Shown here piece by piece: positions 1-10,140 of a DNA stretch of 64,000 nucleotides. How positions within the stretch are numbered: position 1 is the first letter of the stretch; each line of letters opens with the position of its first letter. The stretch is from contig NZ_CP022203.1 of the NCBI RefSeq assembly GCF_002305895.1, positions 3,574,501 through 3,638,500 on the forward strand, read 5' to 3'. The DNA is from Corallococcus macrosporus DSM 14697 (GTDB lineage Bacteria > Myxococcota > Myxococcia > Myxococcales > Myxococcaceae). The notes under the pieces were generated by a model. It did not search any database, was not told the DNA's origin, and was given only the letters and a program-made list of their open reading frames with translations. A program made the translations under genes and the position numbers.

Positions 1-2
1 AT

Positions 3-329
3 CCCGAGGGCTTCGAGGCCCGGACCGAGCTGGACACCCACGTCCTGCCGCCGGGCTGGGAGACGGTTCGCGGCACCGGCACGGGCTATGTCGTGGATTG
101 CCTCCGCTCCGCGCGCCAGTGCGTGGTTGAGCACGGCACCTACGAACAGGTGGTGAAGGCCGCGGTGCGCCTGGGCCGCGACACCGACACCACCGCGGCG
201 GTGGCGGGAGGCCTCGCCGGGCTCATCCACGGCGTCAATGACATCCCTGCCCGGTGGCGTGAGGGGTTGCGCGGGCGTGAGCTGCTACAGCCCATGTTAC
301 AGAAGCTGCTCAAGGCCGCCGTGAGGTGA
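3..329 (+). CDS. ADP-ribosylglycohydrolase family protein, C-terminal part
   Basis: The gene starts upstream of the window; only the last 108 codons are visible and they are open from base 3. The motif GRDTDTTAAVAGGLAG matches the C-terminal metal-binding signature of the ADP-ribosylglycohydrolase (ARH/DraG) family, in which aspartates coordinate the binuclear Mg/Mn centre. Family members remove ADP-ribose from proteins or small molecules; which substrate applies here cannot be told from this fragment. The tail after the motif (GLIHGVNDIPARW and a leucine-rich end) is also typical of the family. It is probably a housekeeping or regulatory de-ADP-ribosylase in the cytoplasm. Family assignment is firm; specific function is unknown. 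Confidence 0.88.
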   Translation, partial: PEGFEARTELDTHVLPPGWETVRGTGTGYVVDCLRSARQCVVEHGTYEQVVKAAVRLGRDTDTTAAVAGGLAGLIHGVNDIPARWREGLRGRELLQPMLQKLLKAAVR

Positions 330-874
330 GGGCTGGGGGCGGGACGCCCCCGTCACCAGGGCCTCGTGTGGACCTGGCGCTTCGGTACCCGGCCCGCGGC
401 GCAAGGACCCAGCGCGGCGGCCTCGCGCGCCACCTTCGGGCCCAGGGCTTCGGCGGAGACACCGGCCACGCCGTCCCTGGTGCGGCCTCTGACGCCGCGG
501 GAGTCCGCGCGCTTCGCCAGCGCCGTGCCTGGGACCTGCCAGGTCTGTGGGTGCGTGGCGCCCGTCACGGGTACGCAGGTGTCGGACGTGGGGCGCCCTC
601 GCCCGCGAGGGGGCCGCCCGTGCGTGTGTCCATGTCGCCCGCGGCACAGATGATGCGGGTCACCATGCCCACCCCCTGACACATGCGGTGCTGTTCAACG
701 CTTGTTCAATCCCTGTGGATGGACCGCCGGTGTGACGGTGTGTTTCACCCCGTCATCAACGAGCCCCGAGGGCAAGTTGCATGTTTCTGTCGGAACAATC
801 TGCTTATTCCGACAAGTTTGGATTGCCAGGGGTATGTGAGGGGTTAGGATGGCGACTCATCCGGGGGGGCCGGT
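330..874. other. 545-bp intergenic region
   Basis: No convincing gene is seen; the open frames here are short, overlap on both strands and resemble no family I know. A GC-rich hairpin (GGGGGC-GGGAC-GCCCCC, 335-351) just after the upstream stop lacks a T tract, so it is at best a weak terminator. The 3' third (about 690-850) is less GC-rich than the surroundings and contains an inverted repeat listed separately, suggesting the promoter of the histidine kinase gene lies there. Confidence 0.5.
788..814. promoter_or_regulatory. 8-bp inverted repeat, candidate operator upstream of the histidine kinase gene
   Basis: TGTCGGAA at 788-795 is repeated inverted as TTCCGACA at 807-814, with an AT-rich 11-base spacer. 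The centre lies about 74 bases before the kinase start codon. The perfect arms and position fit a binding site for a dimeric regulator. No matching regulator gene is adjacent, so the binding protein is unknown. It is not followed by a T run, which argues against a terminator. Confidence 0.4.
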
Positions 875-2419
875 ATGGCCGGGGTGAGTCACGCAATGAT
901 TGACCAGGATGTGGGCGCGCCTGTGCTTCGGGGGCGATTCGGCCATACACGCGTGGAGGACCTGCGTGCGGAGACTACCGTGTCAGCGGAGACTTCCGAT
1001 GGCATGGCGCCTGCGCGTGAGGACAACGCGCTCGAGCGCCGGGTGGACGCGCTGCTCGGCGAGCACCTGGAGGCGGTGCGGCGGCGGGTGGACTCGCGCT
1101 TCGCCGTATTGATGGTGGGTCAGTGGCTGGTCGCCATCGCGGTGGCGGCGGTGCTGTCGCCCTTCGCCTGGCAGGGGACGTCGCGGGGCGGGCACCCGCA
1201 TCTGCATGTGGCGGTGGTGCTGGGGGGGCTGCTGTCCGCCTTCCCGCTGGTGCTGGTGCGCCTGCGGCCCGGGGACGTCATCACCCGGCACGCGGTGGCG
1301 GTGGCGCAGATGCTCTGGGCCGCGCTCTTCATCCACCTGACGGGCGGCCGCATCGAAACGCACTTCTACGTGTTCGGCTCGCTGGCCTTCCTGGCCTTCT
1401 ACCGGGACCCCGCGGTGATGGCGACGGCCACCGTCACGGCGGTGCTGGAGCACTGCCTGCGGGGCATCTGGTGGCCGGAGTCCATCTTCGGCGTGGCGAA
1501 CCCCGCGTGGTGGCGCTTCCTGGAGCACTCCTTCTGGATGGTGTTCGTCAACGGGGTGCTGGTGATTGCGTGCCGCGAGACGCTGGGGGAGATGCGGCGC
1601 GTGGCGGTGCAGCAGGTGCTGTTGGAGGGCGCTTACGCGAACGAGCGGGTGGACCACGAGCACGCGCTGGCGCGCGTGCGCCGGGAGCTGAGCGCCTACC
1701 GCGAGCAGGCGGCGCGGGTGGAGAAGCTGGCGGCGGTGGGGCGGATGACGGCCACGGTGAGCCACGAGCTGCGCAACCCGCTGGCCGCGGCCCGCACCGC
1801 CAACGCCGTGGTCGTCCGTCACCTGCGCAAGCTGGACGTGACGCTGGCGGACCAGCGCCTCCAGCGCTTCCTGGAAATCATCGAGCGCGAGCTGGCGGTG
1901 TGCTCGCGCATCTCCTCCGAGCTGCTGGACTTCGCCCGCGAGCGCCCGCTGGAGCTGCGGCCGTGCTCGCTGCACGCGTTGATGGAGGAGGTGCTGGACG
2001 TGGTGCCGGGCCGCGAGGGGGTGCGCATCCAGAACAGCGTGCCCGTGTCCCTGGACTCGCCGTGGGTGGACCGGGAGCTCTTGCGCAAGGTGCTCATCAA
2101 CCTGGTGCAGAACGCGGTGGAGGCCATGCCGGAGGGGCGCCTGGGGCGGGTGGAGGTGAGCGCGGAGGGCGGCGGTGGCGGCGCGTTCGTCATCCGGGTG
2201 TCCGACAACGGCATGGGCATCCCGGAGGCGATGCAGGAGCGCATCTTCGAGCCCCTGTTCACCACGAAGCCCGCGGGCACGGGCCTGGGCCTGTCGGTGG
2301 TGGCCAGCACGGTGCGGCAGCATGGCGGCACCCTGCGCGTGGAGAGCCGGGAAGGGGAGGGCAGCGTCTTCACCCTCTGCCTCCCCGCCGGCTGCCCCGC
2401 GGCCGAGGCCGCCCTCTAG
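875..2419 (+). CDS. membrane-bound sensor histidine kinase
   Basis: 514 residues. An N-terminal cytoplasmic stretch is followed by several hydrophobic segments (about residues 80-230) that include GGRIETHFYVF, a sequence I associate with the membrane sensor region of a family of kinases and cyclases. A coiled linker (about 245-285) leads to the DHp domain with SHELRNPL (phospho-acceptor His297), then the HATPase domain with N box NLVQNAVEAMP (from 409), G1 box DNGMGIP (from 444) and G2 box GTGLGLSVV. All catalytic boxes are intact. No response regulator gene is adjacent, so it is an orphan kinase, as is common in myxobacteria. A second in-frame ATG at 896 is an alternative start. The stop codon overlaps that of the convergent neighbour. 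The input signal is unknown. Confidence 0.93.
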   Translation: MAGVSHAMIDQDVGAPVLRGRFGHTRVEDLRAETTVSAETSDGMAPAREDNALERRVDALLGEHLEAVRRRVDSRFAVLMVGQWLVAIAVAAVLSPFAWQGTSRGGHPHLHVAVVLGGLLSAFPLVLVRLRPGDVITRHAVAVAQMLWAALFIHLTGGRIETHFYVFGSLAFLAFYRDPAVMATATVTAVLEHCLRGIWWPESIFGVANPAWWRFLEHSFWMVFVNGVLVIACRETLGEMRRVAVQQVLLEGAYANERVDHEHALARVRRELSAYREQAARVEKLAAVGRMTATVSHELRNPLAAARTANAVVVRHLRKLDVTLADQRLQRFLEIIERELAVCSRISSELLDFARERPLELRPCSLHALMEEVLDVVPGREGVRIQNSVPVSLDSPWVDRELLRKVLINLVQNAVEAMPEGRLGRVEVSAEGGGGGAFVIRVSDNGMGIPEAMQERIFEPLFTTKPAGTGLGLSVVASTVRQHGGTLRVESREGEGSVFTLCLPAGCPAAEAAL

Positions 2420-3033
2420 CTCCAGGACACCTCGTACTCGCCGTCCAGCAGGCCCGTGGCGCGCCCGTGGATGTTCGCGTCGCGGGCGCCAACGGCCGCC
2501 AGCGCGGCCCGCAGCACGCCCTCGTGGTAGCTGTGCGGCATGAAGTCCCGGAACATGCTGAGCCGGCCCTGGCGCTCGGCCAGCCACTCCACGTCCCGCT
2601 CGCCGTAGCTCACGGCGGTGCTGTAGCCGGACGGCAGGTTGCTGACGAGCCGGCGCGGGCAGCCGCCGGACAGCGCCAGGAAGCTGCGGCCCACGACGGT
2701 GCCCAGGAAGTCCTGCGCGGACCGGGCGCCCATGGTCCGCATGGCCGCCTCGAAGCCGCCCAGCCGCGGCGCCAGGAGCCCCGCGGCGCTGTACGACAGC
2801 CGCAGGAAGCTGGTGATGGGGTACAGGAAGAAGGGCACGAAGGCGCGCTCGCGTGACGCCGCCAGGCAGCGCGCCGCGGCCGCCTCGCCCGCCTCCCGGC
2901 GCACCACGTCGAGCGCCCCCAGGAAGAACATGCCCCGCGCGCGGTCCTTCTCCTCCGCGCGGCTCAGCCGCCGAGCCAGCTCCGTCAAAGGCTCAGGCGC
3001 TCCCCGCTCGACCTCGAACGCAATCATGGCCAC
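2416..3033 (-). CDS. DUF2378 family protein (myxobacterial paralogous family)
   Basis: 205 residues, about the length expected for the DUF2378/TIGR02265 family, which is expanded in Myxococcus. Features include the acidic N-terminal region, the central LYPITSFLRLSYSAAGLL stretch, and the pattern RLVSNLPSGYSTAVSYGERDVEW followed by a C-terminal HSYHEGVLRAAL segment. No signal peptide or catalytic motif is evident; it is probably a soluble protein of about 22 kDa. Members are of unknown function, though the fold has been suggested to resemble ligand-binding regulators. It is convergent with the histidine kinase gene, and the two TAG stop codons share the palindrome CTAG with no room for a terminator. 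Family call is from pattern memory; function unknown. Confidence 0.75.
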   Translation of the reverse strand: MAMIAFEVERGAPEPLTELARRLSRAEEKDRARGMFFLGALDVVRREAGEAAAARCLAASRERAFVPFFLYPITSFLRLSYSAAGLLAPRLGGFEAAMRTMGARSAQDFLGTVVGRSFLALSGGCPRRLVSNLPSGYSTAVSYGERDVEWLAERQGRLSMFRDFMPHSYHEGVLRAALAAVGARDANIHGRATGLLDGEYEVSWS

Positions 3034-3252
3034 CCCCGCGCTGGGAGACGGCGCTCCACGGACGCGCCCCTCCTCGTGTGGCTACGAAAGTGAGGGAAAC
3101 CGAGAAAGGACGAAAGCCCGCACGGCTGCGACCCGGGGGCAGGCGGAGCGCCACGGGTGAACAGTGCGGGCCTGTCTCAGAGGGAGCGCCGGCCTGCTCG
3201 CGCTTCGAAGCGCGGCGATGGGTTGACGCTCCAACCGCCGCGTATTGAACGC

Positions 3253-3675
3253 TCAGGCCTGGAAGGCTTCGCGCACGCCGTCGCGGCGCAGGGTGAAGAG
3301 CATCCACACGGCCACCGGCACGCCAATGACGCAGCCGGGGGACAGGATGTAGAGCGCCGTGATGCCGCCCACCGTGGCCAGGCCGTAGCCCTTCAGGTTC
3401 AGCGCGCTGATGGCGCCCCAGGCGGACAGCACCCCGCAGAGGATGCCCACCACCAGCATCAGCGCCAGCGTGGGCGACAGCTCCAGCGTGGAGGCCTCCG
3501 CGCCCGCGGGCACGAAGGGGGACGTCACCTTCAACGCCGCCAGCACGAAGCCCGCGAGGTTGTAGATGACGTTCAGCACGCCCACGCAGAGCAGGAAGAA
3601 GGCGGGCGGACGGATGATGTTGAGGACCTTGCTGCGGGGGTCGTCTTTGGGCAGTTGGAGGCCAGGACCAGTCAT
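3253..3675 (-). CDS. small integral membrane protein, translationally coupled to metF
   Basis: 140 residues. The ATG at 3675 overlaps the metF stop by four bases (ATGA), so it is probably translated by reinitiation from the metF message. After a short polar N-terminus (about 25 residues) there are about four hydrophobic segments: PPAFFLLCVGVLNVIYNLAG, LALMLVVGILCGVLSAWGAI, a shorter AT/ITALYIL stretch, and CVIGVPVAVWMLFTL. The C-terminus is short and charged. I do not recognise a family with a known activity; the two-half TM layout resembles small uncharacterised bacterial membrane proteins. The link with metF is by transcription only and does not by itself show a role in folate metabolism. 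Confidence 0.75.
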   Translation of the reverse strand: MTGPGLQLPKDDPRSKVLNIIRPPAFFLLCVGVLNVIYNLAGFVLAALKVTSPFVPAGAEASTLELSPTLALMLVVGILCGVLSAWGAISALNLKGYGLATVGGITALYILSPGCVIGVPVAVWMLFTLRRDGVREAFQA

Positions 3676-4544
3676 GAACGGGCTCGCAGTGCGCTCACGA
3701 TCATCCGCGTCGCCGGGGACTTGTTGAGCGTGTAGAAGTGGATGCCGGGCACGCCGCGCGACAGCAGCTCCATGCACTGCACCGTCGCATGGGCCACGCC
3801 GAGCTGGGCCATGGCCTCGGGGTTGTCCTTCACCCGCTCGAGCTGCAACGCCAGGCGCATGGGCACGGTGGCTCCGCACAGGCGCGTGAAGCGTTGAATC
3901 TGCTCGTAGTTGGTGATGGGCATGATGCCGGGGACGATGGGGACGTTGATGCCCGCGCGCCGCGCCCGCTCCACGAAGTCGAAGTAGAACGCGTTGTCGA
4001 AGAAGAGCTGCGTCACCACGAAGTCCAGGCCGGCATCCACCTTGGCCTTGAGATGACGCAGGTCGTCGTCACGTGAAGGCGTCTCCACGTGGCCCTCCGG
4101 ATAGCACGCTCCCCCGAGGCAGAAGTTGAAATCCTCTTCTCGGATGAATCGCACCATCTCCGCCGCGTAGCGGAAGCCCCCGGGCGCGGGCTCGAAGGCC
4201 GCCTGGCCCTTGGGCGGGTCTCCGCGCAGCACCAGGATGTTGTCCACCTTCGCGGCGGACAGCCGCTCCAGCACGGCGCGCAGCTCCGCCGGCGTGTGGC
4301 CGCCGCAGGTCAGGTGGGCCATCGCCTCGATGCCCGTCTCCTGCTTGATGCGCAGCACCAGCTCCACCGTCTTGGTCCGGGTGCTCCCGCCCGCGCCCTC
4401 CGTCACGGAGACGAACCCGGGCTGCAGGGCCGCCAGATCCTCCAGCGCCTTGAGCAGGTTCGCCTCGCCCTCGTCCGTCCGGGGCGGGAAGAACTCGAAG
4501 GAGAAGCACGGGTCGGAGGGATTCAACCGATTACGAATCTTCAT
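3672..4544 (-). CDS. metF: 5,10-methylenetetrahydrofolate reductase
   Basis: 290 residues, the usual bacterial MetF length. It reduces 5,10-methylene-THF to 5-methyl-THF using FAD, supplying the methyl group for methionine synthesis. Seen in the sequence: N-terminal FSFEFFPPRTDEGEANL, the VSVTEGAGGS segment, LVLRGDPPKG, the FAD-contact region LKAKVDAGLDFVVTQLFFDN, and VPGIMPI. All are conserved in MetF TIM barrels. It is transcribed divergently from gcvTHP, which produces methylene-THF from glycine, so the pair links one-carbon supply and use across a 95-bp intergenic region. A small membrane protein gene overlaps its 3' end. Confidence 0.97.
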   Translation of the reverse strand: MKIRNRLNPSDPCFSFEFFPPRTDEGEANLLKALEDLAALQPGFVSVTEGAGGSTRTKTVELVLRIKQETGIEAMAHLTCGGHTPAELRAVLERLSAAKVDNILVLRGDPPKGQAAFEPAPGGFRYAAEMVRFIREEDFNFCLGGACYPEGHVETPSRDDDLRHLKAKVDAGLDFVVTQLFFDNAFYFDFVERARRAGINVPIVPGIMPITNYEQIQRFTRLCGATVPMRLALQLERVKDNPEAMAQLGVAHATVQCMELLSRGVPGIHFYTLNKSPATRMIVSALRARS

Positions 4545-4576
4545 GTCGTCCCCAGTGTAGACGCTCTGCGTCGTCC

Positions 4577-4604
4577 TTGATCGGGCAAGTCTCGCGGCTA
4601 TAGT
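4577..4604 (+). promoter_or_regulatory. sigma-A-type promoter for gcvT-gcvH-gcvP
   Basis: TTGATC (4577-4582) and TATAGT (4599-4604) are separated by 16 bases, matching 4 of 6 and 5 of 6 consensus bases. Transcription would start near 4611, leaving about 29 bases of leader before the gcvT ATG with its AGGAGAAGAAG ribosome binding site. That leader is too short for a glycine riboswitch. The -10 is an unusually good match in such GC-rich DNA. Confidence 0.65.
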
Positions 4605-4639
4605 CCGCGCCGTTTTCCACCCCCCTCCAGGAGAAGAAG

Positions 4640-5722
<1,083 letters not shown>

Positions 5723-5752
5723 AGCACCCTCGTTCCAGATAGGAGCACCGAC

Positions 5753-6139
5753 ATGGCCAACGTTCCTGGCGACCTGAAGTACACCGAAGAGCACGAGTGG
5801 GCCCGTGTGCAGGGCAACGTGGTGGTGGTGGGTGTCACCGACCACGCCCAGACCTCTCTGGGAGACGTCGTCTACGTGGAGCTGCCCAAGGTCGGCGCCA
5901 AGGTGTCGAAGGGCGACGCGGTGGGCAGCATTGAATCCGTGAAGGCGGTGTCCGAGCTGTTCTCGCCCGTGGCGGGCACGGTGGTGAAGGTGAACGACAC
6001 CCTGACGGAGAGCCCCGAGCAGGTGAACGACGCGCCGTACGGGGAGGGCTGGTTGCTGGAGATCGAGCTGTCGGACCCCAAGCAGGTGGACGGCCTCCTG
6101 GACGCCGCCGCCTACACCGAGCTGCTCAAGAACGCCTGA
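5753..6139 (+). CDS. gcvH: glycine cleavage system H protein (lipoyl carrier)
   Basis: 128 residues, the expected size. It carries the lipoyl arm that shuttles the aminomethyl intermediate from P to T protein. The lipoylation site is Lys64 in the conserved ESVKAVSE segment; KYTEEHEWARV at the N-terminus and NDAPYGEGWLLEIE near the C-terminus are also characteristic. It sits between gcvT and gcvP, and an AGGAGCACCGAC ribosome binding region precedes the ATG. Confidence 0.97.
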   Translation: MANVPGDLKYTEEHEWARVQGNVVVVGVTDHAQTSLGDVVYVELPKVGAKVSKGDAVGSIESVKAVSELFSPVAGTVVKVNDTLTESPEQVNDAPYGEGWLLEIELSDPKQVDGLLDAAAYTELLKNA

Positions 6140-6217
6140 GCGTGAAGCGGCGGGGACTGACTGTTAGGGACGGTCCTCGACTTCTCGACGCACGACTCGC
6201 CCGCGAGCCACAAAGCC

Positions 6218-9127
6218 ATGTCCTTGAACTGGAAGTATCAGGAGCCGTTTGCCGGCCGTCACATCGGTCCGGATGACACCGAGCTGAAGCAGTTGCTGTC
6301 CGCGCTGGGCGTGGACTCGCTCGATGCCTTCATCGACCAGGCCGTCCCGCCCGCCATCCGCGCCAGGGAGCCGCTGAAGCTCGGCCCCGCGCGCGGCGAG
6401 CACGAGCTGCTCGCCGCCCTGGAGTCCATCGCCGCGAAGAACCAGGTGTTCCGGTCCTTCATCGGCATGGGCTACCACGACACGCACACGCCCAACGTCA
6501 TCCTCCGCAACGTCTTCCAGAACCCGGGCTGGTACACCCAGTACACGCCCTACCAGGCGGAGATTGCCCAGGGCCGGCTGGAGGCGCTGCTCAACTTCCA
6601 GACGCTCATCATGGACCTCACCGGGCTGGAGGTGGCCAACGCCTCGCTGCTCGACGAGGGCACCGCGGCCGCCGAGGCCATGGCCCTGGCGCTCCACGCG
6701 AAGGGTGACGACGAAGGCGCGGCCTTCTTCGTCTCCGAGGCCTGCCACCCGCAGACGGTGGACGTGGTGCGCACCCGCGCCCAGCCGCTGGGCGTGGAGG
6801 TGGTGGTGGGGGACCACCGCACGGTGGACCTGGGCTCGAGGAAGTTCGTGGGCGCGCTGGTGCAGTACCCGGCCACCGACGGCGCGGTGCATGACTACCG
6901 CGCCTTCGGGGAGCAGGTGCACGCCGCGGGCGGCCTGCTCGTGGTGGCCGCGGACCTGCTGAGCCTCACGCTGCTGACGCCGCCGGGCGAGTTCGGCGCG
7001 GACGTGGCGGTGGGCAGCGCCCAGCGCTTCGGCGTGCCCATGGGCTATGGCGGGCCGCACGCGGGCTACTTCGCCACCAGGAACGCGTACACCCGCGTCA
7101 TGCCGGGCCGCCTCATCGGCGTGTCCGAGGACGCGCAGGGCCGCCGCGCGCTGCGCATGGCGCTCCAGACGCGTGAGCAGCACATCCGCCGCGAGAAGGC
7201 GACGAGCAACATCTGCACCGCGCAGGTGCTGCTGGCCGTCATCGCCAGCATGTACGCGGTGTACCACGGCCCCTCCGGGCTGAAGTCCATCGCGGAGCGC
7301 GTGCACGGCCTCACGGTGCTGCTGGCGCGGGGGCTGGCGAAGCTGGGCCTCAAGCTGAAGCACGACCAGTACTTCGACACGGTGCGCGTGGAGCTGACGG
7401 CGCCGCACGTGCGCGCGGTGCTGGGCGCCGCGGAAGCCGCGCGGATGAACTTCCGCCGCATCGACGAGAAGACGCTGGGCGTGTCCCTGGACGAGACGAC
7501 GCGCCCGGCGGACGTGGAGGACATCCTGTCGGCCTTCGCCACGGGGACCGGCAAGTCCTCGGCGCCGGTGCTGGCGGACCTGGTGGGGGAGGGCGTGGAG
7601 AGCGTCGTGGCGCCGGCGCTGCGCCGCGCCAGCGCGTACCTCACGCACCCCGTCTTCAACAGCTACCACTCCGAGACGGAGATGCTGCGCTACATCCGGC
7701 GGCTCGAGTCGAAGGACCTGTCCCTCACGCACTCGATGATTCCGCTGGGGAGCTGCACCATGAAGCTCAACGCCACCGCGGAGATGATTCCGGTGACGTG
7801 GCCCCAGTTCGGGCGGCTGCACCCCTTCGCGCCCACCTCGCAGGCGGCCGGCTACAAGGTCATCTTCGAGCAGCTCGAGCAGATGCTGACGCAGGTGACG
7901 GGCTTCGCCGGTTGCTCGCTCCAGCCCAACGCCGGCAGCCAGGGCGAGTACGCGGGCCTGCTGGTCATCCGCGCCTACCACCAGAGCCGCGGCCAGGGGC
8001 ACCGGGACGTGTGCCTGATTCCGTCCTCCGCGCACGGCACCAACCCGGCCTCGGCGGTGATGGCGGGCTACAAGGTCGTCGTCACGAAGTGCGACGAGAA
8101 TGGCAACATCGACCTGGACGACCTGCGCGCCAAGGCGGAGGCGCACAAGGACGCGCTCGCCGCGCTGATGGTGACGTACCCGTCCACCCACGGCGTGTTC
8201 GAGGAGGAGATTCGCGAAATCTGCGCCATCGTCCACGAGCGCGGCGGCCAGGTGTACATGGACGGCGCCAACCTCAACGCGCAGGTGGGCCTCACCGCGC
8301 CGGGGTTGATTGGCGCGGACGTGTGCCACATCAACCTGCACAAGACGTTCTGCATCCCGCACGGCGGCGGCGGCCCGGGCATGGGCCCCATCTGCGTGGC
8401 CAGCCACCTGGTGAAGTTCCTGCCGGGGCACCCCGTCATCCAGACGGGCGGCTCGGAGGCCATTGGCGCCATCTCCGCGGCGCCCTGGGGCAGCGCGAGC
8501 ATCCTGCTCATCTCGTGGATGTACATCGCGATGATGGGCGCGGAGGGGCTGACCCAGGCCACCAAGCTGGCCATCCTCAGCGCCAACTACGTGGCCGCGC
8601 GCCTCGACGCGCACTACCCGGTGCTGTACCGGGGCAAGCGCGGCAAGGTGGCGCACGAGTGCATCGTGGACCTGCGCCCGCTGAAGAAGACGGCCGGCGT
8701 GGAGGTGGAGGACGTGGCCAAGCGCCTCATGGACTACGGCTTCCACGCGCCCACCGTGTCCTTCCCGGTGGCGGGCACGCTCATGATTGAGCCGACGGAG
8801 AGCGAGTCCAAGGCCGAGCTGGACCGCTTCTGCGACGCGATGATTTCCATCCGCCAGGAGATTCGGGACATCGAGGAGGGCCGGGCGCCCAGGGACAACA
8901 ACCTCCTCAAGCATGCCCCGCACACCGCGCGCGTCGTCACCGCGCCGGAGTGGAACCGGCCCTACTCGCGCGAGCAGGCCGTGTTCCCCGCGCCGTGGGT
9001 CCGCGACAACAAGTTCTGGCCCTCCGTGGGCCGGCTCAACAGCGTGCTCGGCGACCGCAAGCTGGTCTGCTCGTGCCCGCCCATCGAGGACTACATGACG
9101 CCGGAGCCGAAGGCCGCCACGGCCTGA
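6218..9127 (+). CDS. gcvP: glycine dehydrogenase (decarboxylating), P protein
   Basis: 969 residues: the single-chain GcvP form, with both halves fused rather than split into GcvPA and GcvPB. It decarboxylates glycine on pyridoxal phosphate and passes the aminomethyl group to GcvH. The N-terminal half opens with [17 protein letters not shown], and the [19 protein letters not shown] segment is typical. The C-terminal half carries the PLP lysine (Lys709) in [20 protein letters not shown], preceded by the [16 protein letters not shown] motif. It is last in the operon, 78 bases after gcvH. No clear Shine-Dalgarno sequence is visible before the ATG, so translation may be weak or the start may differ slightly. 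Confidence 0.97.
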   Translation: MSLNWKYQEPFAGRHIGPDDTELKQLLSALGVDSLDAFIDQAVPPAIRAREPLKLGPARGEHELLAALESIAAKNQVFRSFIGMGYHDTHTPNVILRNVFQNPGWYTQYTPYQAEIAQGRLEALLNFQTLIMDLTGLEVANASLLDEGTAAAEAMALALHAKGDDEGAAFFVSEACHPQTVDVVRTRAQPLGVEVVVGDHRTVDLGSRKFVGALVQYPATDGAVHDYRAFGEQVHAAGGLLVVAADLLSLTLLTPPGEFGADVAVGSAQRFGVPMGYGGPHAGYFATRNAYTRVMPGRLIGVSEDAQGRRALRMALQTREQHIRREKATSNICTAQVLLAVIASMYAVYHGPSGLKSIAERVHGLTVLLARGLAKLGLKLKHDQYFDTVRVELTAPHVRAVLGAAEAARMNFRRIDEKTLGVSLDETTRPADVEDILSAFATGTGKSSAPVLADLVGEGVESVVAPALRRASAYLTHPVFNSYHSETEMLRYIRRLESKDLSLTHSMIPLGSCTMKLNATAEMIPVTWPQFGRLHPFAPTSQAAGYKVIFEQLEQMLTQVTGFAGCSLQPNAGSQGEYAGLLVIRAYHQSRGQGHRDVCLIPSSAHGTNPASAVMAGYKVVVTKCDENGNIDLDDLRAKAEAHKDALAALMVTYPSTHGVFEEEIREICAIVHERGGQVYMDGANLNAQVGLTAPGLIGADVCHINLHKTFCIPHGGGGPGMGPICVASHLVKFLPGHPVIQTGGSEAIGAISAAPWGSASILLISWMYIAMMGAEGLTQATKLAILSANYVAARLDAHYPVLYRGKRGKVAHECIVDLRPLKKTAGVEVEDVAKRLMDYGFHAPTVSFPVAGTLMIEPTESESKAELDRFCDAMISIRQEIRDIEEGRAPRDNNLLKHAPHTARVVTAPEWNRPYSREQAVFPAPWVRDNKFWPSVGRLNSVLGDRKLVCSCPPIEDYMTPEPKAATA

Positions 9128-9157
9128 CGCCTCGCGGGCAGCACGCGTCGTGACTGG

Positions 9158-9190
9158 AGGCCGTCTCCCGGGTCGGGGAGGCGGCCTTCG
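9158..9190. terminator. bidirectional terminator between gcvP and the CDF gene
   Basis: AGGCCG-T-CTCCC (9158-9169) pairs with GGGAG-G-CGGCCT (9176-9187), an 11 to 12 bp stem with one wobble pair and a 6-base loop, followed by TTCGCCGTCGTT. It lies between two convergent genes, where it could serve both. The T tract is imperfect, as is usual in such GC-rich genomes. Confidence 0.65.
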
Positions 9191-9196
9191 CCGTCG

Positions 9197-10123
9197 TTAC
9201 GCGGGCGCGGCCAGGGCGCCGCGGTCCGGCTCCACGTGGACGACCACGTCCACCACCTGGGGATAGGCGGCCTGGAGCGTCCGCTCCACCCGGTCCGCCA
9301 GCTCGTGGGCCTGGGCGGTGGTGAGCTGCGGGTCCACCTCGATTTTGAGGTCCACGTAGACGCTCTCCTCCATGCCGCGGCTGCGCACGTCGCGGCAGGA
9401 GCGCACGCCCGGGACGGCCAGCGTGTGCCGCTTCACCTCTTCCGAATCCAGGCGCGCCGTGTCGGAGAGGATGCCCACCGCCTGCCGGACGATGCCGTAG
9501 GCCACCCAGGCGACGAAGAGCATGACGGCCAGGGCAATCAGCCCGTCCGCGCGCGGGTAGCCCAGCCACACCAGCGCCAGGGAGCCCAGCACGGCCAGGG
9601 TGACGTAGACGTCGGACAGGGTGTGGCTCGCGTCCGCCAGCAGCAGGGTGCTCTTGTACTTGCGCCCGTAGTAGCGCTCCACCCGCGTCACCACCAGGTT
9701 CACCACCAGGGTGAAGGCCATGACGGCCGCCATGGTGCCCGTCACCTGCGGGTGCTTGTCGTTGAGCACCGAGTCGAGCGCCATGCGCCCCAGCTCCAGC
9801 ATGCCCACGCCAATCATCGCGCCAATGCCCAGCGACGCGAGCGCCTCGAACTTGCCGTGGCCGTAGGGGTGGTCCTCGTCCGCCGGGCGTGACGCCACGC
9901 CCATGGCCACCAGCCCCAGCACGTTGGAGCCGCCGTCGATGAACGAGTGCAGCCCGTCCGCCGTCACCGCCGCGGATTGGCTCAGCATCCCGAAGAGCAG
10001 CTTGGCGCTGGCCACCACCCAGTTGGCCACGAGGATGCCCAGCAGCACGTGGCGGACCTTCCGGTTCCGCTCCTGCTGCGCCAGGTTTCTGTCGGTGAGC
10101 GTCGTCCCGTCCACGCGGGGCAC
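9197..10123 (-). CDS. cation diffusion facilitator (CDF) family metal exporter
   Basis: 308 residues. It is a proton-coupled exporter of divalent metal ions across the inner membrane. The first metal-site motif is D56-x2-H59-x3-D63 (DGLHSFID) and the second is DASHTLSD (D164, H167, D171). About six TM helices are followed by a cytoplasmic C-terminal domain (about 215-300) with the ferredoxin-like pattern VPGVRSCRDVRSRGMEESVYVDLKIEVDP. The presence of His in the first motif rather than Asp is common in Zn/Co/Fe or Mn transporting subfamilies; the metal cannot be fixed from sequence alone. It lies 17 bases downstream of the TonB-like gene and is probably in the same transcript. Confidence 0.92.
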   Translation of the reverse strand: MPRVDGTTLTDRNLAQQERNRKVRHVLLGILVANWVVASAKLLFGMLSQSAAVTADGLHSFIDGGSNVLGLVAMGVASRPADEDHPYGHGKFEALASLGIGAMIGVGMLELGRMALDSVLNDKHPQVTGTMAAVMAFTLVVNLVVTRVERYYGRKYKSTLLLADASHTLSDVYVTLAVLGSLALVWLGYPRADGLIALAVMLFVAWVAYGIVRQAVGILSDTARLDSEEVKRHTLAVPGVRSCRDVRSRGMEESVYVDLKIEVDPQLTTAQAHELADRVERTLQAAYPQVVDVVVHVEPDRGALAAPA

Positions 10124-10140
10124 GGTACTTCAGTGCGCGC

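Noticed and set aside
297-735. Several overlapping open frames in the gap before the histidine kinase gene
   Set aside because: No ribosome sites, no family likeness, and frames on both strands; codon pattern fits chance in GC-rich DNA.
4545-4639. Glycine riboswitch before gcvT
   Set aside because: The likely promoter leaves a leader of about 29 bases, and the 95-base gap has no paired aptamer-like structure.
6164-8923. 919-codon open frame antisense to gcvP
   Set aside because: Same high-GC shadow effect; translation shows only His/Arg/Gly-rich repeats, and gcvP is complete in the other strand.
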